A DNA stretch of 6,829 bases from Acidovorax sp. (GTDB lineage Bacteria > Pseudomonadota > Gammaproteobacteria > Burkholderiales > Burkholderiaceae_C): contig JASLFM010000210.1 in assembly GCA_030150585.1 (NCBI GenBank), positions 1 through 6,829 on the forward strand. The letters are read 5' to 3'. Of the stretch, positions 1 to 5,561 are shown piece by piece. A program made the position numbers and the translations under genes. The first letter of the stretch is position 1. The number at the start of each line of letters is the position of its first letter. The notes under the pieces are model-generated. The model was not told the DNA's origin and did no database searches. It was given only the letters and a program-made list of their open reading frames with translations.

Positions 1-1286
1 TGGAACACGATGCTCGGGCACGACGAGGTGAAGCGGCTCTTGCCCGGCGCGATGCTGCCCGCGCGGCCCGGGCGCGGGTCGAACACGCCCATGCTGCCGT
101 TGTAGAGAAAGCCCAGGCCCGGCGTCATCACCCCCGAGGGCATGGCCAGCGAATGCGTGAGCGCCACGCAGTTGCCGTCGCCGTCAACCACGCTCAGGTG
201 CGTGGTGTCGCGCGGCACGGGGGCGCCGGGGTTCACGCGCTGGATGTCCACCACGTGGCCCGCGCGGATGCGCGCGGCCACCTCGGCCGCATAGGTCTTG
301 GAGAGGATGCGTTCGAGCGGCACGTCCACGAAGGCCGGGTCGCCGATGCACAAGTCCTTGTCGCGCGTGGCCTGCTTCATGGCCTCGCACACGGTGCGGA
401 TGTAGTCGGGGCTGTTGTGGCCCAGGCCCGGCAGGTCGAACTGCTCCAGGATGTTGAGCATCTCCACCAGCATGGCGCCGCCGCCGGGCGGCTGGTTGGT
501 GGTGATGCGGCGGTCGCGGTAGCGGCCCTCGATGGGCGTGTTGCAGCGCACGGCGTAGCGGGCCAGGTCCTCGGCCGTGATCAGCGCGCCCTGGGCCTGC
601 AGGTGGTCCACCATGCGCTCGGCGAGCGCGCCGGTGTAGAACACGTCGGCGCCATCGGCCGCGATGTGCTCCAGCGTGCGCGCGTAGTCGGGGTTGCGCA
701 GCGGCGTGCCGGTGGGCTTGGGGCTGCCGTCGGCGCGGCAGTACAGGCGCCGGCCGTCCTCGCTGTAGGCCAGGCGCTCGCGGTTGCTCACGCGGCCCAT
801 GGCGGGCTCGTCCATCCAGAAGGTGTACATGCCGGGCCGCACGAAGAAGCCGTCCGCCGCCCAGCGGATCGCTGGCTCCACCACCTGGGCCCAGGGCAGC
901 CGGCCGTGGGCCTGGTGCAGCGCCGCCAGGCCGCGCAGCGTGGCGGGCACGCCGATGGACTGCGGGCCGATGTCGTTGACGCGGCCCTTGAGCGTGAAGC
1001 CGAAGCCGTCGCGCGCCTCGCCCTCGAGCAGGTGCTCCCACATGCCCTCGCGCGCGGCCAGCGGCGCGGGCGAGTGGAAGTCGATGTACTCGTGCACGCC
1101 CGTGCCCGGCAGGTAGACGGCCGCCGTGCCGAAGCCCGCGATGCCGCACATCAGCGGGTCCACCACGGTCTGCGCGAGCGCCACGGCCACGGCCGCATCC
1201 ACGGCGTTGCCGCCCGCGCGCAGGATCTCGATGCCCGACTCCGCCGCCTCGGGCTGCGGGCACACCACCATGGCTTGGCGGGTCAT
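1..1286 (-). CDS. Gamma-glutamyltransferase-family Ntn hydrolase, C-terminus cut by window edge
   Basis: The frame is open from the ATG at 1286 to the left edge, giving 428 codons; roughly 100 C-terminal residues of a typical 530-aa family member lie off-window. Members are self-cleaving Ntn hydrolases: a Thr becomes the new N-terminus of the small subunit and acts as nucleophile. Seen here: an N-terminal PQPEAAESG...AGGNAVDAAVA block (about residues 10-34), DPLMCGIAGFG (43-53), TTNQPPGGGAM (262-272), and the cleavage/nucleophile motif DTTHLSVVDGDGN (360-372) with T361 as predicted nucleophile. There is no signal peptide, so it is probably cytoplasmic, as in YwrD-like members. Classical gamma-glutamyl-binding positions look changed (H71, A381, S398 and V401; see findings), so glutathione may not be its substrate. 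The start overlaps the upstream stop by one base (TGATG), with only a weak Shine-Dalgarno, suggesting translational coupling. An alternative Met lies at codon 6 (1271). Family assignment is firm; substrate is unknown. Confidence 0.93.
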   Translation of the reverse strand, partial: MTRQAMVVCPQPEAAESGIEILRAGGNAVDAAVAVALAQTVVDPLMCGIAGFGTAAVYLPGTGVHEYIDFHSPAPLAAREGMWEHLLEGEARDGFGFTLKGRVNDIGPQSIGVPATLRGLAALHQAHGRLPWAQVVEPAIRWAADGFFVRPGMYTFWMDEPAMGRVSNRERLAYSEDGRRLYCRADGSPKPTGTPLRNPDYARTLEHIAADGADVFYTGALAERMVDHLQAQGALITAEDLARYAVRCNTPIEGRYRDRRITTNQPPGGGAMLVEMLNILEQFDLPGLGHNSPDYIRTVCEAMKQATRDKDLCIGDPAFVDVPLERILSKTYAAEVAARIRAGHVVDIQRVNPGAPVPRDTTHLSVVDGDGNCVALTHSLAMPSGVMTPGLGFLYNGSMGVFDPRPGRAGSIAPGKSRFTSSCPSIVF

Positions 1287-2275
1287 CACTTGGCGCTCAG
1301 GTTGAGTTCGCTGATCGCGTCGTGCCACTTGGCCGTGTCGCGCTGGGTGGTCTCCATGAGCTGGCTGGCCGGCCCCTGCATGGCGATCACCTGCAGGGTC
1401 TTGAGCTTCTCCTTCACGGCCGGGTCGTTGTGGAAGGCCTGGGTGGCCGCATGCAGCCTGGCCACGGCGTCGGGCGGCGTGCCTGCCTTGGCGGCCACGC
1501 CGCTCCAGCCCAGGTAGTCGAAGCCCTGCAGGCCCAGTTCGCTGGCGGTGGGCACGCTGGGCAGGTCGGGCAGGCGCTGGGGCGCCAGCACCACGAGCGG
1601 CAGCACCTTGCCGGCCTTGATCTGGGGCAGCGCCGTGCTCACCACGGGCGCCATCACCTGCACCGTGCCCGCCACCGTGGCCATGAGGCCGTCGGGCTCG
1701 CCACGGAAGGGCACGTGCGTCATCTGGATGCCCACCTTCTTCTGCAGCAGCTCCACCACGAGCTGGGTGGAGTTGCCGTTGCCGGCCGAGCCGAAGTTGA
1801 TCGCGCCGGGCTTGGCCTTGGCCTGGGCCACGAGCGCCTCGAAGGTCTTGATGCCCGCCTGCGGGCTGGCCACGAGCACGAAGGGCACGGTGGTGAGCAT
1901 GCCGATGCCGGTGAAGTCCTTCTCGGGCTCATAGGGCAGCGGCTTGTAGACGAACTTGTTGAGCACCATCTGCGACACGCCCGCGAACAGCAGCGTGTAG
2001 CCGTCGGCCGGCTGGCTCAGCACCTGCTGCGCGGCGATGATGCCGCCTGCGCCGGGCTTGTTCTCCACGACCACGGGGCCGCCCAGCGCCTTGGCCGCGC
2101 TCTCGGCCCACAGGCGCGCGATGGTGTCGGAGCTGCCGCCGGCCTGCTGCGAGACGATGAGCTTCACGGGCCGGCCCGGCGCCGGGTAGGTGCCTTGCGC
2201 GGCGGCAGGCGCCGATGCGAGCAGCCCCATGGTGGCTGCCGCCAGCCAGGTGCCGATGCCAAACAATTTCTTCAT
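1286..2275 (-). CDS. Bug/TctC-family tripartite tricarboxylate transporter substrate-binding protein
   Basis: A 329-aa protein, the usual length for Bug (TctC) periplasmic solute-binding proteins, which capture small, often carboxylated, ligands. The start at 2275 is chosen because AGGAG sits 8 nt upstream and a clean signal peptide follows: MKK, a hydrophobic stretch (residues about 4-20), then APAAA with likely cleavage after residue 26. The frame extends 33 codons further upstream, but that part is intergenic in character. Family motifs: VKLIV (37-41), VVVENKPGAGG (68-78), DGYTLL (91-96), FGSAGNGNSTQL (161-172), HVPFRG (187-192), and a PSVPTASELGL block (239-249). No TctA or TctB membrane partner is encoded in the window, so it is an orphan Bug protein here, as is common in Burkholderiales. 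It is the first gene of an operon with the GGT-like hydrolase, which suggests that its ligand is that enzyme's substrate or product. The ligand cannot be read from sequence. Confidence 0.95.
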   Translation of the reverse strand: MKKLFGIGTWLAAATMGLLASAPAAAQGTYPAPGRPVKLIVSQQAGGSSDTIARLWAESAAKALGGPVVVENKPGAGGIIAAQQVLSQPADGYTLLFAGVSQMVLNKFVYKPLPYEPEKDFTGIGMLTTVPFVLVASPQAGIKTFEALVAQAKAKPGAINFGSAGNGNSTQLVVELLQKKVGIQMTHVPFRGEPDGLMATVAGTVQVMAPVVSTALPQIKAGKVLPLVVLAPQRLPDLPSVPTASELGLQGFDYLGWSGVAAKAGTPPDAVARLHAATQAFHNDPAVKEKLKTLQVIAMQGPASQLMETTQRDTAKWHDAISELNLSAK

Positions 2276-2283
2276 GCCAATAT

Positions 2284-2288
2284 CTCCT
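2284..2288 (-). promoter_or_regulatory. Shine-Dalgarno of the Bug/TctC gene
   Basis: AGGAG on the minus strand lies 8 nt before the ATG at 2275. It fixes that start in preference to the longer upstream open frame. Confidence 0.85.
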
Positions 2289-2301
2289 GGGTCCAATCGA
2301 T

Positions 2302-2322
2302 GCAGTGCGCTGACTGCACTGC
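2302..2322. promoter_or_regulatory. Perfect inverted repeat, candidate LysR-type operator
   Basis: GCAGTGC (2302-2308), a 7-nt spacer, then GCACTGC (2316-2322), a perfect 7-bp inverted repeat. Inside it T2306 and A2318 are separated by exactly 11 nt, the T-N11-A geometry of LysR-family binding sites. It lies between the divergent binding-protein and lysR genes. Its centre is about 37 bp upstream of the binding-protein ATG and about 86 bp upstream of the lysR ATG. As RNA it could also form a 7-bp stem in the binding-protein leader. The operator role is inferred from position and symmetry. Confidence 0.5.
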
Positions 2323-2362
2323 TTTGCCAGGGAATTATTGGGGTTTGCCGTCTTTTTTGGCA
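2323..2362. repeat. TTTGCC direct repeat at 21-bp spacing plus inverted GGCA
   Basis: TTTGCC occurs at 2323-2328 and again at 2344-2349, 21 bp apart, close to two helical turns and so on the same DNA face. The second copy is followed by GGCA (2359-2362), making a TGCC-N9-GGCA inverted repeat. This fits a multi-site regulator-binding region in a divergent promoter, but such short repeats could be coincidence. Confidence 0.3.
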
Positions 2363-2363
2363 G
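2334..2363 (-). promoter_or_regulatory. Candidate sigma-70 promoter for the binding-protein/hydrolase operon
   Basis: On the minus strand, CTGCCA (2363-2358; 4 of 6 to TTGACA) and AATAAT (2339-2334; 5 of 6 to TATAAT) are separated by 18 bp. Transcription would begin near 2327, giving a leader of about 52 nt containing the 2302-2322 inverted repeat and the Shine-Dalgarno. It lies in the only AT-richer stretch upstream of the operon. Confidence 0.4.
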
Positions 2364-2385
2364 TGAAATTGCACGATGCATCCAT

Positions 2386-2391
2386 TAGTAT
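2386..2391 (+). promoter_or_regulatory. Possible -10 element for lysR
   Basis: TAGTAT (4 of 6 to TATAAT) lies such that transcription would start close to the lysR ATG at 2398, implying a leaderless or near-leaderless message. This fits the lack of any Shine-Dalgarno upstream of that ATG. No -35 at proper spacing is seen; TTGGCA at 2357-2362 is too far away (23 bp). This is a weak call. Confidence 0.2.
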
Positions 2392-2392
2392 T

Positions 2393-2408
2393 TGCTCATG
2401 CATGAGCA
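2393..2408. promoter_or_regulatory. 16-bp perfect palindrome over the lysR start codon
   Basis: TGCTCATG joined directly to CATGAGCA is a perfect 16-bp palindrome centred between 2400 and 2401, with the ATG start at 2398-2400 inside it. An 8-bp palindrome, GATGCATC, lies just upstream at 2375-2382. A protein bound here would block initiation of lysR transcription or translation, so autoregulation is possible. The palindrome is seen directly; its function is inferred. Confidence 0.4.
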
Positions 2409-3345
2409 GTACGACACCATCGCCTGGGCGCGCCGGCTCAAGGTGCGGCACCTCGAATCCTTCCTGATCCTTCACGACGCGGGCACGCTCACCGAGGCAG
2501 CGCGGCGCATGCACATGACGCAGTCGGCCATGTCGCACTGGCTCAGCGAACTGGAGGCGCTGGCCGGCGTGCCGCTGGCCACGCGCGGCAAGCGCGTGCA
2601 GCTCACGCCCGCGGGCGAGGCCATGCGGCGGCTGGCCGTGCGCGTGCTGGGCGACATCGCGCGCACCCACGTGGAGCTGGGCTCGATCGCGCAGGGGCTG
2701 GCCGCGCGGCTGCACATCGGCAGCGTGTGGGCGGGCGTGGCGCACCTCGTGCCGCAGTCGATCGCCGACTTCCAGCTGCAGCACCCGAACGTGTCGATCC
2801 GCATGACCGAGGCCGCCTTCAACGTGCTGCTCGACGGGCTGGAAAAGCGCGACCTGGACCTCGTCGTGGGCTCAATCGATGCACGCGCCTACGGCCCGCA
2901 TCTGCGCCAGGAGGTGCTGTTCGAGGACAACGTGTGCGCCGTGGTCGGCACGCACCATGCGCTCGCTGGCAGCGGGCCGCGGCACCTGTCGGCGCTGATC
3001 CGCTACCCCTGGGTCATGCCGCCGCGCGACACGCTCATGCGCACGCAGCTCGACGCGGCGCTGCTCGAGCACGGCGGCTCGGGCATCCTGCCGCGCGTGG
3101 AGACGCCCACCATCACCACGCTGCAGACCGTGCTGCAGGCGACCGACTACGTGGGCGTGTGCTCCGAGGCCATGGCGCGGCACCTGCAGGCGCTGGGGCT
3201 GCTGCGCATCGTGCCGCTCACGCGCCCCATCCCGTTCGGCCCCGTGGGCGTGGCCTGGCGGCGCGACGGCGACCACGGCATCGCCCAGGCCTTCCTCGAC
3301 ACGCTGCGGCGCCAGGCGCGCGGGCTGGTCCGTGCAACTGCGTAA
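2398..3345 (+). CDS. LysR-family transcriptional regulator
   Basis: A 315-aa protein, a normal LTTR length. The N-terminal winged helix-turn-helix spans about residues 14-73: LKVRHLESFLILHDAGTL, TEAARRMHMTQSAMSHWLSELE, then VQLTPAGE. This matches the family pattern (AA..L..TQSA.S..L..LE......R.....LT.AG), with A61 where a Phe is usual in the LF.R motif. The rest (about 90-300) fits a two-lobed effector-binding domain. The start is ATG 2398; an in-frame TTG at 2392 is the only nearby alternative and neither has a visible Shine-Dalgarno. It is divergent from the Bug-protein/GGT-like operon across 122 bp holding operator-like repeats. That is the classical arrangement for an LTTR controlling its neighbour in response to that pathway's ligand. 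Co-regulation of the downstream chemoreceptors is not implied, because they have their own upstream signals. Family is certain; effector is unknown. Confidence 0.95.
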   Translation: MHEQYDTIAWARRLKVRHLESFLILHDAGTLTEAARRMHMTQSAMSHWLSELEALAGVPLATRGKRVQLTPAGEAMRRLAVRVLGDIARTHVELGSIAQGLAARLHIGSVWAGVAHLVPQSIADFQLQHPNVSIRMTEAAFNVLLDGLEKRDLDLVVGSIDARAYGPHLRQEVLFEDNVCAVVGTHHALAGSGPRHLSALIRYPWVMPPRDTLMRTQLDAALLEHGGSGILPRVETPTITTLQTVLQATDYVGVCSEAMARHLQALGLLRIVPLTRPIPFGPVGVAWRRDGDHGIAQAFLDTLRRQARGLVRATA

Positions 3346-3355
3346 GGGAATGCGT

Positions 3356-3383
3356 TAATAAATGTAACCCTCTCTGCCGCTAG
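3356..3383 (+). promoter_or_regulatory. Possible sigma-28 (FliA) promoter for the first chemoreceptor
   Basis: TAATAAAT (3356-3363) and GCCGCTAG (3376-3383) are separated by 12 nt. They resemble the flagellar sigma-28 consensus TAAAGTTT-N11-GCCGATAA, with 6 of 8 matches in the -10 half but only 4 of 8 in the -35 half and a spacer one base long. Sigma-28 control of chemoreceptor genes is well established in flagellated proteobacteria. Transcription would start near 3390, about 50 nt before the ATG. Confidence 0.35.
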
Positions 3384-3393
3384 AGTCATTGCA

Positions 3394-3412
3394 GGCCGGG
3401 GCACCACCGGCC
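3394..3412 (+). other. Stem-loop between lysR and the first chemoreceptor
   Basis: GGCCGG (3394-3399), a 7-nt loop and CCGGCC (3407-3412) form a perfect 6-bp all-G/C stem. The following bases are T-rich but interrupted (ATTCGTATTTCTT), so it could be a weak intrinsic terminator for lysR. It could instead be a 5'-end hairpin of the receptor message, since it begins a few bases after the start predicted from the sigma-28-like site. Confidence 0.4.
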
Positions 3413-3427
3413 ATTCGTATTTCTTGC

Positions 3428-3432
3428 AGGAG
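3428..3432 (+). promoter_or_regulatory. Shine-Dalgarno of the first chemoreceptor
   Basis: AGGAG lies 7 nt before ATG 3440. This decides the start against in-frame non-ATG codons further upstream, such as ATT 3389. Confidence 0.85.
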
Positions 3433-3439
3433 ACAACGC

Positions 3440-5449
3440 ATGGCCACAACCCCCGCCAACAACCGCTCCGTGGCGCGTCAAGTCACGCTCATGGCGATTG
3501 GCCTGGTGGCCCTGGTGATGCTGGTGGTGGGGCTGGCCATCGCGGTGCTGACCGAACGCAGCACGCGCGCCCAGGCCGTGCGCAGCGTGGGCGATACCGC
3601 GCAGAGCGTGGCCCAGTCCATCGATGCGGCCGACAGCACCAACCGCGAGCTCGTGCAGCTCACCATGAAGGGCTTCTTGCGCTACTTCGAAGCCACCATG
3701 CAGCTCGACGAAGCCTCGGGCGAGCTGCGCAGCTTTGGCGCGCTCGTCAACGACGACCATAGCTCGGTCGACAAGTTCGCGAACGAGACCGGCGGCATTG
3801 CCACCGTGTTCGCGAAGAAGGGCGACGACTTCATCCGCATCACCACCTCGGTCAAGAACGACAAGGGCGAGCGCCAGCAGGGCACGCTGCTCGAACGCGG
3901 CAGCCCTGCCTACGCCAAGGTGCGCGCCGGCCAGCCCTACGTGGGCCGCACCGTGGTGAACGGCAAGCCCTACATGGGCTACTACCTGCCTACGAAGGAT
4001 GCGGCGGGCCAGGTGATCGCGCTGCTGTTCATCGGCAACGACATCAGCGTGTTCGAGGGCATGCTCGACAAGCAGGTTGCGCAGACGCGCTTCTTCGAGC
4101 ACGGCGGCACCTACGTGATTGACCCGCGCCAGTCGCCGGCCGAAGCGGTGTTCGTGGCCCACCCGACGGCACGCGGCAAGAAGGTGCTCGAAACCTACCC
4201 GCAGGCCAAGGACTTCCTCACGGCGCTGGCCGGCGCCGAGGATGGCTTCGTGCGCCATGCCGCGCCCGTGCTGGGCGCCGAGGGCGAGGACCCCTGGGCC
4301 CTGGTGCGCAAGACGGCCGGCGGCTGGTGGGTGGTGGCCGAGGTGCCGGACGGCGAAGCCATGGCGGGCCAAAGGCGCATCACCTGGGCCGTGTGGGGCC
4401 TCATGGCCCTGGCCGTGGCGCTGCTTGCCGTGGGGCTGTTCGTGATGCTGCGCCGCGGCGTGAGCCGGCCGCTGCGCGAGCTCACGCAGGCCATCACGCT
4501 GGTGGCCCAGGGTGACCTCACCGAGGCCTTCCGCACCACGCGGCGCGACGAGATCGGCGCGCTCGTGCAGGAGGTGGAGGGCATGCGCCAGCGCTACCTG
4601 CAAATGCTGCACCAGGTGCGCACGGCCGTGGACAGCATCACCACGGCCAGCGCCGAGATCGCCAGCGGCAACCAGGATCTTTCGTCCCGCACCGAGGCCA
4701 CGGCCAGCAGCCTGGCGCAGACCGCGCAAAGTATGGAACAGCTCACGGCCACCGTGCGCCAGTCGGCCGACGCCGCGCGCCAGGCCAACCAGCTCGCGAG
4801 CTCCGCCGCCGAGGTGGCCGCGCGCGGCGGCCGCGTGGTGGGCGAGGTGGTCACGACCATGGGCGACATCAACCAGAGCAGCCGCAAGATCGCCGACATC
4901 ATCGGCGTGATCGACTCCATTGCCTTCCAGACCAATATCCTGGCGCTCAACGCGGCCGTGGAGGCCGCGCGCGCGGGCGATCAGGGCCGCGGCTTCGCCG
5001 TGGTGGCGGGCGAGGTGCGCAGCCTCGCGGGCCGATCGGCCGAGGCTGCGCGCGAGATCAAGCAGCTCATCGGCGCCTCGGTCGAGAAGGTGGAGTCGGG
5101 TGCGCGCCTCGTGCAGAACGCGGGCACCACCATGGACGAAATCGTGGGCTCGGTGCAGCGCGTGGGGGACATCATTGGCGAGATCACGGCCGCCGCGTCC
5201 GAGCAGTCGGATGGCATCGGCCAGGTCAACCAGGCCGTGACCCAGCTCGACCAGATGACGCAGCAGAACGCGGCGCTCGTGGAAGAGTCCGCCGCTGCCG
5301 CGCAGAGCCTGCGCGACCAGGCCACGCGGCTCGTGGACGCCGTGCGCGTGTTCAAGCTCACCGAGCCCGCCGAAGCCGCGGGGGCCATGCTGCCGCGCCC
5401 TTCCGCCGCGGTCGCGCTCACGCACGACGCCGCCCCCAGCGCGGCCTGA
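3440..5449 (+). CDS. Methyl-accepting chemotaxis protein with Cache-type periplasmic sensor
   Basis: A 669-aa transmembrane chemoreceptor that would bind a ligand in the periplasm and control CheA kinase through CheW. Order: short cytoplasmic N-terminus; TM1 about 16-37; periplasmic sensor about 38-313; TM2 about 314-336; HAMP about 337-390 (RRGVSRPL, GDLTEAF, DEIGAL); then a long helical signalling domain. The sensor resembles the Cache_3-Cache_2 type, with GDDFIRITTSV (128-138), GRTVVNGKPYMGYY (169-182) and a membrane-proximal GGWWVVAEV near 294-302. The hairpin region is canonical: IDSIAFQTNILALNAAVEAAR with D492, N499 and E508, followed by GRGFAVVAGEVR. Helical segments around QTAQSMEQLTATVRQ and ALVEESAAAAQSL look like adaptation regions. 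No NWETF-type CheR/CheB-docking pentapeptide ends the protein; the tail is Ala/Pro-rich. The ligand is not predictable, although related Cache sensors often bind carboxylates. The downstream gene is a paralog in its cytoplasmic half. Confidence 0.96.
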   Translation: MATTPANNRSVARQVTLMAIGLVALVMLVVGLAIAVLTERSTRAQAVRSVGDTAQSVAQSIDAADSTNRELVQLTMKGFLRYFEATMQLDEASGELRSFGALVNDDHSSVDKFANETGGIATVFAKKGDDFIRITTSVKNDKGERQQGTLLERGSPAYAKVRAGQPYVGRTVVNGKPYMGYYLPTKDAAGQVIALLFIGNDISVFEGMLDKQVAQTRFFEHGGTYVIDPRQSPAEAVFVAHPTARGKKVLETYPQAKDFLTALAGAEDGFVRHAAPVLGAEGEDPWALVRKTAGGWWVVAEVPDGEAMAGQRRITWAVWGLMALAVALLAVGLFVMLRRGVSRPLRELTQAITLVAQGDLTEAFRTTRRDEIGALVQEVEGMRQRYLQMLHQVRTAVDSITTASAEIASGNQDLSSRTEATASSLAQTAQSMEQLTATVRQSADAARQANQLASSAAEVAARGGRVVGEVVTTMGDINQSSRKIADIIGVIDSIAFQTNILALNAAVEAARAGDQGRGFAVVAGEVRSLAGRSAEAAREIKQLIGASVEKVESGARLVQNAGTTMDEIVGSVQRVGDIIGEITAAASEQSDGIGQVNQAVTQLDQMTQQNAALVEESAAAAQSLRDQATRLVDAVRVFKLTEPAEAAGAMLPRPSAAVALTHDAAPSAA

Positions 5450-5561
5450 CGCGCCACGGCGCACGGGCCTTGGGCATACTGCGCATCCATACCGTTGAAG
5501 AGAGGGAGTGCCCGCCTGCCGGGCCGCGCCCGTTCCCCTGGCTTTGCCTGAGTGAGACCCC
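5450..5561 (+). other. Intergenic region between the two chemoreceptor genes with small GC hairpins
   Basis: This 112-bp gap holds GCGC-CACG-GCGC at 5451-5462 (extendable to GCGCC/GGCGC with a 2-nt loop) and GCCCG-CCTGC-CGGGC at 5510-5524. Neither has a T-tract, so no intrinsic terminator is supported. I see no convincing promoter. The two receptors could be co-transcribed. Confidence 0.3.

Noticed and set aside
184..1263. Leftward open frame of about 359 codons inside the GGT-like gene
   Set aside because: It is out of frame with the true gene, Arg/Ala/Pro/His-rich and motif-free, whereas the overlapping frame carries GGT motifs along its whole length.
153..1517. Long rightward open frame opposite the GGT-like gene
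   Set aside because: Its translation is His/Ala/Gly/Arg-rich with no family motif. It is the expected antisense shadow of a high-GC gene and runs across the overlap into the binding-protein gene.
2276..2374. 33-codon upstream extension of the binding-protein gene
   Set aside because: It would put a hydrophilic stretch before the signal peptide, cross the operator-like repeats, and ignore the well-placed AGGAG 8 nt before ATG 2275.
5450..5524. Hairpins after the first receptor as an intrinsic terminator
   Set aside because: The stems are 4-5 bp and none is followed by a T-tract. Short GC inverted repeats are frequent at this base composition.
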